This document shows, one piece after another, positions 50,001 through 59,254 of a stretch of 64,000 bases of DNA. Source of the DNA: Axinella damicornis (Eukaryota > Porifera > Demospongiae > Axinellida > Axinellidae); contig OZ007515.1 in assembly GCA_963931865.1 (NCBI GenBank), forward strand, positions 4,575,321-4,639,320, in the 5' to 3' direction. Under the pieces are notes generated by a model. The model saw only the letters and a list, made by a program, of their open reading frames with translations, had not been told where the DNA came from and searched no databases. The first letter of the stretch is position 1. Every line of letters begins with the position of its first letter. A program made the position numbers and the translations under genes.

Positions 50001-51902
50001 CAACAAGCTAAGGAACCCATGATTCTCAGAGAGCCCTACCAAGATGACTGAGTAAGTTAGTTACAATGCTAGCAGGAACTCACCAGAGTCATTATATTGG
50101 GGCATCCCACCTTCAGCATGCACACGCCAAATTGTTGGCAGCCTCATTCCAGGCTAAGCCCAGGCATACACAGCCTCACTCCCAGGCCAGATACACACAA
50201 CCTCACTCCCAGCCCAGACACACACAGCCTCACTCCCAGCCCAGACACACACAGCCTCACTCCCAGCCCAGACACACACAGCCTCACTCCCAGCCCAGAC
50301 ACACACAGCCTCACTCCCAGCCCAGACACACACAGCCTCATTCCCAGCGCAGACACACACAGCCTCACTCCCAGCGCAGACACACACAGTCTCGCTCCCA
50401 GCCCAGACATACACAGCCTCACTCCCAGGTCAGACACACACCCAGCCCAGAAACACACAGCCTCACTCCCAGGTCAGATATACACAGCCTCACTCCCAGG
50501 TCAGACATACACAGCCTCACTCCCAGGTCAGACATACACAGTCTCACTCCCAGGTCAGACATACACAGCCTCACTCCCAGGTCAGACATACACAGCCTCA
50601 CTCCCAGGTCAGACACACACCCAGCCCAGACACACACAGCCTCACTCCCGGGTCAGACACACACAGTCTCACTCCCGGGTCAGACATACACAGCCTCACT
50701 CAGCCCAGACAAACATGGCCTCACTGCCAGGTCAGACATATACAGCCTCATTCCCAAGTCAGAAGCTCAGTCTCATTAATAGGCTAGCTTCCATATGTCA
50801 ATGATGTCATGTCTCCCTGTCACATTTTGGTGCCTCTAAACCGTTGGCAGAGGCACCGTACATGGATGGGAGGATCTCTTTAGCTGCTTGTGAACCGTAT
50901 GCCAGAGCTGATGAACTTGTACCTGGCACACTTGCCTAAAGCAGCAAACAGTGGTGTGGTCCAACTCACTCCTAACACACACCATACTCTCTCCCGTCAC
51001 TCTCTCACTCTTAACACACTCTCACTGCCAGCCTCATTTCCAAGGTCCCATTCCCAGGTCAGACACACACAGCCTCACTCCCAGGTCAGACACACACAGC
51101 CTCACTCACAGGACAGCCTCACTCCCAGGTCAGACACACACAGCCTCACTCACAGGACAGACACACACAGCCTCACTCCCAGGTCAGACACACACAGCCT
51201 CACTCCCAGGACAGCCTCACTCCCAGGTCAGACACACACAGCCTCACTCACAGGACAGACACACACAGCCTCACTCCCAGGACAGACACACACAGCCTCA
51301 CTCCCAGGACAGACACACACAGCCTCACCAGGTCAGACACACACAGCCTGACTCCCAGGTCAGACACACACAGCCTCACTCACAGGACAGACACACACAG
51401 CCTCACTCCCAGGACAGACACACACAGCCTCACTCCCAGGACAGACACACACAGCCTCACTCCCAGGACAGACACACACAGCCTCACCAGGTCAGACACA
51501 CACAGCCTGACTCCCAGGTCAGACACACACAGCCTCACTCACAGTACAGACACACACAGCCTCACTCCCAGGACAGACACACACAGCCTCACTCCCAGGT
51601 CAGACACACACACTACCAACACACACCACACACACTCCATCACACCCTGGGTAATTCGAACATTTGTTTCTCTCTCTCACTACTCAGACCTACGGGTAAT
51701 AGAACTAGGATACAGCATGAATATAGCACCAGTTCCCCTGGTTGATGAGCCCCCTGGGTTGGATGCTCACCAAGTCATGGCTAACAGCCACAAACTTCAA
51801 TTGCTCTGCAAGAGAAAGACTACCGCAAATCAAATTACACTGAAATGCAATATCTGTTCCACAGGCTTGCACATGTTCATGTACACTTAAAGCAGGGTTT
51901 CT

Positions 51903-51938
<36 letters not shown>

Positions 51939-54900
51939 ATGTGTTTGCCCGCCTTTAGATATTTCAAACCCAGATCCCCCTAAATGGCACACTGCCACGC
52001 ACTATTCAATCCCCCCCCCCCCCCCCCCCCCCCCCAAACTTTCTCTATGTTCTGTTTTGCCCCCTCGTGATATTTACTGAGATAAACCCTGACAGTAACG
52101 ATAAAGACCATTCTTCACAGGTACTGGTAAAACACTACATTTCCACCCCACGTACCTCCCAGGCTCTGCAGTTGTGAGTTACTTCCCACTGGGTCAACAG
52201 AGACCAGCTCACAATCCTTCTCCTCTTTACAGCCCTCGACAGCAGGGGAGTTACCACCAGCAACTGCCAGTGACTCTCCTCTACCCTTCTGTCCAACTGA
52301 CACAACTCCGCCGACCGTTGAGGACTGAGCCAGAGTGTTAGGTGTTACTGCACTTGGGCCACCACCACCTCTACCACCGACTATTGAAGCCCAAGACTTT
52401 GGCGCTGGTTTGAAGGAGCTAGTGGGGGTAGTGACATCTACAGCTGAAGAGTTGCTACTTGTGGAGGCTTGAGCAGGGGAGGTAGTGGAGGGTGTGAGTG
52501 TGGGGTTTGTGGGTGTGGGAGATCGGGGAGTTCTGATATCTGAAGATGGAGATGTGGGCGAAACAGTGGTAGCTTCTGAGGAAGGAGGACGAACACTCAA
52601 AGAAGGGTGGTTACTGATTTGTGGTGGGCTACTTGCGGGTACAAAAGACCCAGGGCTTCCTGTTTGATCAACTGTGGTGCATGGTAGAGGTTGTGTTTGC
52701 GGGAGATCAGATGGAGGTTGTGCTTGCGGGAGATCAGATGGAGCTGTTCCTGAATCCGGTGCGTGTGATGTAGGCGAGAATGTGGGTGTGTCTTTGCTTT
52801 GATTGGAAGATGAGGGAGGGGGAGGGGTGCTACCGCTACTGCTACTAGTCCTGGGGGTAGACACACTAGCACCACCCGGGTGGGACACAGACGTTGGAAC
52901 ATTTGCCGTCACCTGTCCAACAGTCTGCACTCCATTGCCACAGGGTAAGGACACCCTTCCACCATCACCATCATGGCTGCTTGCAGTTCTCAAGTGATGG
53001 TCATTTGTAGTAATTCGGTCGTCAACATTGACGTCTCTGTCACCCTTCTTTACAGGGCTGGATTGCAGCGGGCCACCCCTTGGAGGAGCAGCTGCTACGC
53101 TATTCTGGCCAATAATGGAGAGGTTTGCAGGAACAAACGCGGGGGCATTAACGTTCAATTTCGATGACCCCCTTGGATCCATGCTCTCTCCCTCCACCGG
53201 ACTGGTAGGAGGGTTGGGCGGGATGTTCGGAGATGCTGCTCCCGAGCTATAAATCCTCCTCTCCAGAGGCTCCGGGATGTCTAGCATAGCCGAGGGGAAG
53301 TGCTGTATGCCACATGCCACATCCCCAGAGGGGTGACCGGCAGACGAATATCGGTTGCCTTGCCAAACAAACTGCAGATAAAGGAGAATCAAGAGCACAA
53401 GAAATGAGTTGGTAGTCTTCCATGTCAAATATACCATTGCACTTTTACATGTATCCGTGGCATTTCCATAAACTGAAGCTTGCGCTGCCATCTTGGTGTG
53501 CATTAATTGGCAAGCATATGCAGTATCGATCGAAACATGCTGGTAAGCGTTATATAGCTTTTTCAACCTACAGAGCAATCAGGCAGAGCAATGGCATCCA
53601 CACATTCAATTCAACACGTGACAATTCATTCGATGGCAATTCATCCAATTCACCACATTCGATTCAACACATACCGTATGGCTGGAAAATTTGGCAGGAA
53701 TTAAATTTGGCAGATTGGCCCCAAAAAGCTGTGAATTACATTTTGCGGATTAAAATTTGGCAGATTTGGAAATTTGCAGAGCGAGAATGATGTCATAATA
53801 ACCGCACGGCCGTGTGGCCGTGGAGCGCTCGGTGGTTTACGTGCGAAACTTGTGTCAGTAGGCTGCGATGGAGTCCGAGTTTGTGGTGGAGAGCTGTTTT
53901 TGAGGTACCACAAAACCTCTGGTATGCGAGTGGAGAGGAACTGCCGTGCGAGTGGTAACAAAAAGGACCCACACGCAGTAGCAGTGATGCGAAAGAGGAC
54001 CATCGTTGGCCATGTACCCAGGAAGATATCAGCTGCTTGCTCGCCTTTTTTTGGCGGATCAGCTGTGTGCTCGCTGTTTCTGGCAGATCAGAGACAGAGG
54101 TACCATAGTATTATGAGTGCGTGTGCGAGAGCTCGAGCACGAGTGTCACTATGAGACCCCCGCCCACACGAGGTCATGACAAAATATTGGCGGAATTTAA
54201 TTTGGCGGTGCGTTCATAATCCACCAAACCACCAAATTAAATTCCCCGCCAAATTTTCCGGCCATACAGTACTAGAAGTGTTGCTAGTGTAAATTTTTTT
54301 GTATTCTCAGTGATAACGTCAGCTATATATAGTTGGTCCATACGAATGTCTTCTCGCTACGTATGTCACAGGACTAGAGGAGGTCTACAGCCGAGTGCAG
54401 AGAATGGAGCAGAGCTAGCTCTTAAAATCTTTATACAAATGTGCATCGACCAGACCATTAATTCTTGCCATGGTGGTAAATCACATGGCATCATGATATA
54501 TCATCACACTGACATCACAATATTAACACAATTATATTATCACAATCACAAGAGTAAAACAATCACAATAGTAACACAACTGTCCCCACAATTGTCCCAG
54601 AAATTTAGGGATTGTGTAGCACAACCACAGAACGAATTCATTGTACTAGCGTAACCAGGACGCATTGAGCCGCCAAATGTAGAGAGGGCATGTAAGAATT
54701 TGAACCTTCTGCATGTGATTAGTTGTTGAAGATGGAAGTGGGGTTTCACACCAGTCACAACTAAGTCACTCTTGTTGGCTTCACACTATCCTTCAACTTA
54801 TGCAGCAACAAATGACAGGCTGTTGTGGAGTAGTGAATGCTTTGCAGCATCAACAACACTTTGTGGCCAGTTGCACTTGTAGTGGAACAGAGGTAGTCAG

Positions 54901-57471
54901 GGTGGTACTAGGGCTCACGGAAGACACGAAACATAAACCATGTTCTCTTTCAGTATTAAAGCACTCATGGAAATAATGTTGAACCTTGTGAATGTACCAT
55001 ATGTAGATCCATTTCCAGGCCTCCGCCTGATTTAATCTCGCAGCCGTGGAGAAAAATCAGGAGAAGTTCTCCCAAATTTTCTGGAGGCCTGGGAACGAGG
55101 CTAGGATGTACCATTTTGCAATCGTAGTACATATATGCTAGTATTTACAGAAAGAGCATCTTCGGTGTAGTTGACTGTTATGGCTAATGAAAGTCTGAAG
55201 AAATCTTAGGAATAATAATAAGACATGTTTCTCCAAGACATGACATCACATCCTGTCTCCTCTGTCCCAGCATCTGGAGCTTAGCCTCGTTCCCAGTCCC
55301 ACGCCCAGCTTTCCGTCGCTGCTTAGTACGGTAAAGCGGGGAGGGCCTGGTACATTTCCTCACGTGAGTGATGTCAAGGGTAGAAAGACCGGAAGTTTAA
55401 CGTGGGCGTAGTGGGTCTCAGAACAGTAAGAAGAGCGAAGGTACCAGGTAACACACCACACGTATCTAGCTAGCGGGGGGCAACTGTCATACTCACCGAG
55501 CGTTGAACGTGTAGATGGCTGAATAACACGCAAAACGTAGCGTCTTCGTTCTGAAAATTTTGCGGTTTTTCAATTACGTCATGCTCACATGAGGAAATGT
55601 ACCAGGCCCTCCCCACTTTAACGTACTAAGCAGCGACGAAAAGCTGGGCGTGGGACTGGGAACGAGGCTATCTGGAGCTAGCGCTATGCAACTGCGTAAA
55701 ACCATATGCAACCGGATGACAGTGTTGTAGCCTCGTTCCCAGGCCCCATTTTTCGTATGGGGCCTGGGAACGAGGCTAACAGTGTTGTACATATACACAC
55801 ACTCCAACAAACCTCCAGGTCATGTGTGTCTGTGGTGAAGAGGCTCTGCACCTCAGTCTCAGAGAAGTCTCCGAACAAAACAGTCTGTAGCAAGAGGGAG
55901 AGTTGTCCCACTAACACCAAATCACACAAGCACAAGCTCCACACCCCCAATGTCCTATCTAGCTAACTGTAGTCGAACCTGCGCCTACACTGTAGCAGCG
56001 AATAAGTGCCTATAGGTGAGCTGCGCCTAGTAACACATGACTACAGTATTGTGTACTCAGCAGAATACGTAGATTGGTGGGAACTAATTAAGTATTGAAT
56101 CATGGGGGGTCTGGGGCCATCTCACCCACAAATTTGATCCCTGGCCTACCCCTCCTCATCAGGTCTCTGTACGGAACACTGGTACTGTGATGCATTATGA
56201 CAATAGAAAGGGAGTGCTCCATTTACTTCCATATTACTTTAGTTGTGGTTGACTCCAGGGTAGCTAGGATTGCACATTATTTTTACCATTGTGATACTGC
56301 TGGTAAAGGAATACGTACTCCTAGTGCTATTGCATCCGGATGCTTTAATGTGGAATGAAATATCCCCCCCCCCCCAAATTTTCTTCCAGAGCATATTTCA
56401 TGCCATGGAACTTAGGCATGGTCTCTTGGTGTGCATTAACTAGAATAGCAACCTGACGTGCAACACAAAGGGGGTGATCGACTCAGGGTGTACCACTACG
56501 TCTGTCTTGCTGCAGTCAATCTGGTGGGCAATTACCATGGGAGAATATACATGCCATTTCTACAGTTAGAGATGTTGTTTCATTCTATGTAGTGTGCAAA
56601 AGAGGCTACAGCTATCTACTGCAGCATGGTCAGCCAGCGTGTACATGTAGATCGAGCAATGCAAAATGCCGTCTATGCCACACACCCTCCACTACCTATA
56701 GAAGTGAAATCAACTCCCATTTCTGTTCGAATGTTAAAGCGGTCAAGTTTGTGGGACAGTTGTACAGTGAGGAGCATTTGTGAATGATCTTTGCAGGACT
56801 GCAACCAGGTACTCTAAATGAAGAACTCCATTACGGTTGCTACAAATATCAGCTAAGCAAATCTTGGTTTGATTCTAGCACAAGGAACTTTAGTTGACAA
56901 ACACAACTTTTGATGATAATGATGGAATTCGTTGTGTCTCAGGCTTATGGGGGAGCACAAAGCACCTCTGTGTTTCCACCTTCACTTCTAGCCACCATTT
57001 AATCCAGTAATTAACATCATTAGAGGTGGACTGGCTAAATAGCGTTTGCATGTGAAGCTTCACTGAGGTGCATGTGATCAGACTGCTGGGGCTGGTGTAC
57101 AGCTAGGCTGAACAGAGACTAGTATGCTACACACTGAGGTGCATGTGATCAGACTGCTGGGGCTAGTGTATAGGCTGAACAGAGACTAGTATGCTACATG
57201 ACGCACATGCAAAATGCACTCCAAACCTGGCGGCCGATGGACGAGCATGCTTTTATATCGTTATGTTACATGTGTGTGAGCAGTAAGTACACTGGCTGCA
57301 TAATTCGACTTCAAGCTTCTACCTACTTGCTGAACACAAATTATGGCCATTGTAACTCATAAGCAAAAATGTTATGCGAAGTCAATGATGCAAATATAAA
57401 CGCTCTATATGCGCATATGCACATACAGACGCAATGGCCACTACCGACAGGGAACTCACATTCAATGCCAT
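35016..57471 (-). CDS. USP10: Ubiquitin carboxyl-terminal hydrolase USP10 (C-terminal exons lost)
   Basis: Exons (gene order): 57471-57460, 55884-55813, 53371-52156, 51805-51714, [unresolved, perhaps near 50970-50860], 46816-46683, 42390-42275, 41460-41355, 39107-38982, 37159-37073, 35160-35016. Resolved junctions agree in phase. USP10 is a cysteine protease that removes ubiquitin (for example from p53 and ribosomal proteins) and binds G3BP in stress-granule control. The start is a 12-nt exon encoding MALN. FGDF at residues 8-11 is the G3BP-binding motif. [10 protein letters not shown] (about 100-109) is a PAM2-like poly(A)-binding-protein motif. A Ser/Pro/Thr-rich region and PKSWASIV follow. 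[14 protein letters not shown] holds the catalytic Cys, followed by [37 protein letters not shown] and [12 protein letters not shown]. The catalytic His/Asp exons are missing beyond 35016, toward the gap. The exons joining the Cys box to 46816 were not identified. Confidence 0.9.
35605..35647. mobile_element. Short foldback copy (TCTCGTTTCCAGACCCC)
   Basis: tctcgtttccagaccccgaac...ggggtctgggaacgagacta. The probable duplication atcaaa(a/c)aa flanks it (about 35596-35604 and 35648-35656, 8/9). It lies in the last visible USP10 intron. Confidence 0.75.
36408..36482. repeat. Hairpin with 26-bp arms
   Basis: gtctagctgccagcccctct and its near-perfect inverse agaggggcttgcggctagac, with a loop of about 22 bp (cgccggtcacacacgcacggcc). 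Probably another small foldback element, different from the main family. Confidence 0.75.
36700..36835 (+). repeat. Repeated cactcactaacattcaatg segments
   Basis: The 32-bp text cactaacattcaatgcacgg plus tacattcaa occurs at about 36704 and 36800, with partial copies between. It is intronic in USP10. Confidence 0.75.
37165..37540 (-). repeat. GGGTGGGGAGA-rich tract upstream of USP10 exon 37159-37073
   Basis: On the USP10 sense strand this is a C/T-rich tract of about 375 bp that ends only a few bases before the 3' splice site at 37160/37159. Confidence 0.9.
37600..38545 (+). repeat. Satellite-like array, six units of about 150-180 bp
   Basis: The landmark accaacactta.gggtaacaat recurs near 37644, 37796, 37966, 38141, 38321 and 38498. 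Units also share gagtgttggggtcagggttt, ggtgatttcgcatacttc and cacaacgattgtcatgtaca. Intronic in USP10. Confidence 0.9.
39115..40938 (-). repeat. 1.8-kb (GGGA)n tract with higher-order structure, abutting a USP10 3' splice site
   Basis: Continuous GGGA/GGGGA/GGAA sequence, (CCCT)n on the USP10 sense strand. Every 160-260 bp the marker gaagggaaggatgga(c/t)gg appears (about 39509, 39667, 39861, 40066, 40279, 40455, 40717), so the tract grew by duplication of long blocks. Its left edge is about 8 bp from the acceptor ctctgtag of exon 39107-38982. Long frames here (up to about 690 codons, both strands) are composition artefacts. Confidence 0.93.
41895..42010 (-). repeat. Two poly-G tracts (23 and 24 bp) in a duplicated segment
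   Basis: The text cccgggatacttggacaa precedes both G runs (41895-41917 and 41987-42010). They are poly-C on the USP10 sense strand. Confidence 0.93.
42830..43020 (+). repeat. Tandem duplication, about 96 bp x2
   Basis: agtatccaa.atac.gtacca through gctttgtgcagcacttgat occurs twice, nearly identical. Intronic in USP10. Confidence 0.88.
43320..43580 (+). pseudogene. Reverse-transcriptase fragment, probably Penelope-like
   Basis: On + the frames encode [20 protein letters not shown] and, after frame breaks, LKRFIDDLL. These fit the RT motif pair GTAMG and (Y/F)IDD seen in Penelope-like elements. Stops and shifts separate them and no endonuclease is visible, so this is a short dead fragment. 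It is antisense to USP10, in the intron 42391-46682. Confidence 0.55.
45725..46475 (+). pseudogene. Decayed transposase-like (hAT-related, zinc-finger type) gene fragment
   Basis: Pieces in different + frames read as one protein: [21 protein letters not shown] then a stop; [73 protein letters not shown]; then, after a further frame shift, [18 protein letters not shown]. This resembles the hAT-related zinc-finger proteins (C17orf113/ZNF862-like) common in invertebrates, from the part before the catalytic core. At least one stop and two frame shifts make it non-functional. It is antisense inside a USP10 intron. Confidence 0.65.
47210..48140 (+). repeat. Minisatellite, about 15 units of about 58-61 bp
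   Basis: The unit contains caggctcccctctatgactg, gcctccctagtggccagctc and aactctgatcagaaca, with point differences (tagcgg/tagtgg, ctctgt/ctatga). The whole unit repeats; there are no unique spacers. It lies in the USP10 intron upstream of exon 46816. Confidence 0.93.
48267..48304. mobile_element. Minimal foldback copy TAGCCTCGTTCCTAGG
   Basis: tagcctcgttcctaggatgcggcctgggaacgaggcta (38 bp). The flanks do not show a clear duplication. Confidence 0.8.
48700..49830 (-). repeat. 1.1-kb GGGGAGA/GGAGGA-rich tract
   Basis: Purine-rich on +, pyrimidine-rich on the USP10 sense strand, with interspersed blocks such as ggtgtgtg.aggcggaggggg repeated near 48880, 49160, 49310 and 49475. Long frames here on both strands are composition artefacts. 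Confidence 0.9.
50150..50770 (+). repeat. Minisatellite array 1: acacacAGCCTCACTCCCAGgtcag
   Basis: About 20 units of about 30 bp: cagcctcactcccagcccag (or ggtcag) plus acacaca. The core AGCCTCACTCCCAGG closely resembles the foldback terminal AGCCTCGTTCCCAGG. Confidence 0.92.
51040..51625 (+). repeat. Minisatellite array 2: same family as array 1
   Basis: About 20 further units, cagcctcactcccaggtcag plus acacaca, with variants using ggacag. Between the two arrays is about 270 bp of non-repeat sequence that may hold one USP10 exon. Confidence 0.92.
51905..51934 (+). repeat. Poly-G tract (30 bp)
   Basis: Uninterrupted G run, poly-C on the USP10 sense strand, in the intron just upstream of the catalytic-Cys exon. 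A 25-bp poly-C run follows at 52011-52035 in the same intron. Confidence 0.95.
53672..54271 (+). mobile_element. TA-bounded DNA element with HIRAN-like remnant, copy 2
   Basis: Left end taccgtatggctggaaaatt, right end gccaaattttccggccatac plus agta, about 600 bp. Frame 53774-54154 contains [20 protein letters not shown] and [13 protein letters not shown], which fit the HIRAN core (D..AVAV...IVGHVPR). Compared with copy 1, the N-terminal part (YHKTSG) has a small deletion. It is antisense in the USP10 intron between exons 55813 and 53371. Confidence 0.82.
55012..55104. mobile_element. Foldback element related to TAGCCTCGTTCCCAGGCC, left end truncated
   Basis: ccaggcctccgcctgattta...tctggaggcctgggaacgaggcta. 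Its interior (ctcagc/gcagccgtggagaaaaat) is shared with 62447-62545, showing that the two come from one subfamily. Confidence 0.8.
55282..55670. mobile_element. Long (389 bp) foldback family member with perfect 9-bp TSD
   Basis: Starts tagcctcgttcccagtccca, ends tgggactgggaacgaggcta. Inner arms pair through cgcccagctttccgtcgctg / cagcgacgaaaagctgggcg and on through ggtacatttcctcac. The flanks TCTGGAGCT (55273-55281 and 55671-55679) are identical. Central sequence is shared with 11772-12148. Confidence 0.93.
55728..55778. mobile_element. 51-bp foldback copy with perfect 9-bp TSD
   Basis: tagcctcgttcccaggcccc...ggggcctgggaacgaggcta. The flanks ACAGTGTTG (55719-55727 and 55779-55787) are identical. 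Only about 58 bp separates it from the longer copy 55282-55670. Confidence 0.93.
55885..57459 (-). other. USP10 intron 1
   Basis: Contains a tandem duplication of about 70 bp at 57060-57200 (cactgaggtgcatgtgatca plus gactgctgggg) and a short C run near 56366. An open frame at 56592-56783 has no recognisable domain. No exon is seen. Confidence 0.6.
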
Positions 57472-57868
57472 GGTTACACCTGCTGCTATAGTGCTTCCAT
57501 TTTCACAAATATTGACCTACAAAGAGAACTAGAGAGAGAGAAAACACATTCATGGCCAACCAGATAGTTGACAATACCAAGACCCTGTGAATACACGCTA
57601 CATGGCAAAACTAGATGCAGGTACCCCAGCTCACAGTTTATCAAACACTCCATACACTGCATATCAAAAATCTAGGTCTTCAGGAGCGTGCAATAATGCT
57701 TGAAACACATGCATGTCCTTTCTACCTCCAGGAATGAGAGTTGTCTTCACTGAAACAGTCCTACAAACTCAAACATCAGCTCCGGCTCCATGACGCCATT
57801 TTAGACAATCACGTGATCTTCCAAATTAACCCCATGGCCAAAATGTACCTTGACCTCACAATATTAAA
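57472..57868. promoter_or_regulatory. Bidirectional promoter region between USP10 and PREY
   Basis: 397 bp between the two start codons. It contains cgccatttt at 57794-57802 (YY1-like) and the palindromic E-box cacgtg at 57810-57815, both close to the PREY side. The motifs are short, so function is inference from position in a head-to-head pair. Confidence 0.5.
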
Positions 57869-58820
57869 ATGAGCCATCTCAGAAACGCATTTTTTGGAGC
57901 AGTGCCGCGGTGTGCAGCTTGCAGGCTGGCTAGGGGCTGCAGAGTAACGCCAATCAGGTTCTGTTCCAGCTCTGACCCTGGTGGTTCCTGCCCCATTCAC
58001 CCTGAGCTGATGAAAGTACTCGTGTGCCCTCTATCCAAGGAGCCACTGAGGTGGGTTCTGCTTGCATGGATCACATCAAACTTTTAAGAGAAGAAAAGGA
58101 AACTTACCAGGCTTGTCCCTGAGGAAGAACAACAGCCTTGCTCCGGTGCTATACTCCAGATTGTGACCACTTACGGGGTATTGAAGTAAACCTGCCGGTT
58201 TAGGAATAGTCTGAGACTCATGGTCCGGACTGTTTCATCATGATCTCGTTCCCAGCTTCCCCTGCCCATTATTTGTCGTCGTGGAGGGTCGAACATCCAA
58301 CTAGCGAGCCACATCCATCAGGACTGCTAGAACTCCTCTTTAGACAGTCTTTATTTTGGGGCTTAAGTTGTATTAGGAAGCTTAATTTTCTGTGCAGACT
58401 GTGATGTATCCCACAACTTTAATACCATTGGTTATAGCGCTATTAATAGCTCATCTAACCACGCCTTAATTACCCTGACTTAAGTGCTAATGCTAAGTCA
58501 CATGACTTAAGTAAACCAGTCAGATACGAGCTTTGAAAACCGCTGCATTACTGTGGAAATTCTAGAATTATGCTCGCTAGCTGTTGTAACAGTGTTCATG
58601 GGCTCCTGATTTAAAAGGACGTTTTTGGCATTTTTTATTAACAGGTGTTGCACTGAACCTCAGCCTATATATTGTTCATGGCTGCAGGTACGATGCTGCC
58701 ACCAATGAGCTGGTATGTGACAAGCTGGGAGTGGCCTATCCGGTGATCAATGGAGTCCCGTGTCTTGTGCCACAGGATGGACGACTCATCACAGACAGAA
58801 GGAGAGACAAGAGTACTTAG
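57869..58820 (+). CDS. PYURF: PREY / PYURF, mitochondrial Trm112-like protein (complete)
   Basis: Exons 57869-58050 and 58688-58820, donor gaggtgggt, acceptor ctgcag, phases 2 and 1. Total 315 nt, 104 aa plus stop (human protein about 114 aa). Residues 1-35 are Arg-rich with Ala/Ser and no acid (SHLRNAFF..RCAACRLARGC), a typical mitochondrial presequence. HPELMKVLVCPLSKEPLR and YDAATNELVCDKLGVAYPV then VPCLVPQ form the Trm112/UPF0434 fold. PREY is known to stabilise the mitochondrial methyltransferases COQ5 and NDUFAF5, for ubiquinone and complex I. The human transcript also encodes PIGY downstream; no PIGY-like frame follows here. The gene shares a promoter region with USP10 and converges on MTX1 (434 bp between stop codons). 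Confidence 0.93.
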
Positions 58821-59254
58821 GGGCCGTCGTCAGTCACCCTCGAGCCTTCAGATGCTGATGTACCACACCCGCCTTGTTTGGTAGCTCCACGACTTCAAGG
58901 ACAGCGAGTGCAAGGCAACACTTATTTTGTTGGTGGGACATCCACTTTATAGTTCTGATCAGCACTTTTAATAATAATTTCCAGTGGAAGACAAATGTAT
59001 GACAATTATTGTACAAGTGTCGCCTCCTGCTATTTGTTTTTGTTGTTGTCGTTAACTGTTGTTGTTGGTTGCTGATTCATAATACATGTGAGAGGAAGTG
59101 CATTTACTGGTCTCATTCCAAATCTCAAGATAGGGGTAACGTACTGCATGGGAACGAGGCTATATATAGTGCACAACACATGATACAGCACATTTGCAAT
59201 TCAATGAAGTGCATTATAGGAGTCTGTTGCTTCAAGAGAGTTGATCCTTTGCCC

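Noticed and set aside
48501..50051. Long frames on both strands in purine-rich sequence
   Set aside because: Composition artefacts of a GGGGAGA-type repeat inside a USP10 intron.
50860..50970. Missing USP10 exon after GNWCYIHA
   Set aside because: Two frames show weak likeness ([21 protein letters not shown]) but neither fits phase and splice sites, so it is mentioned and not called.
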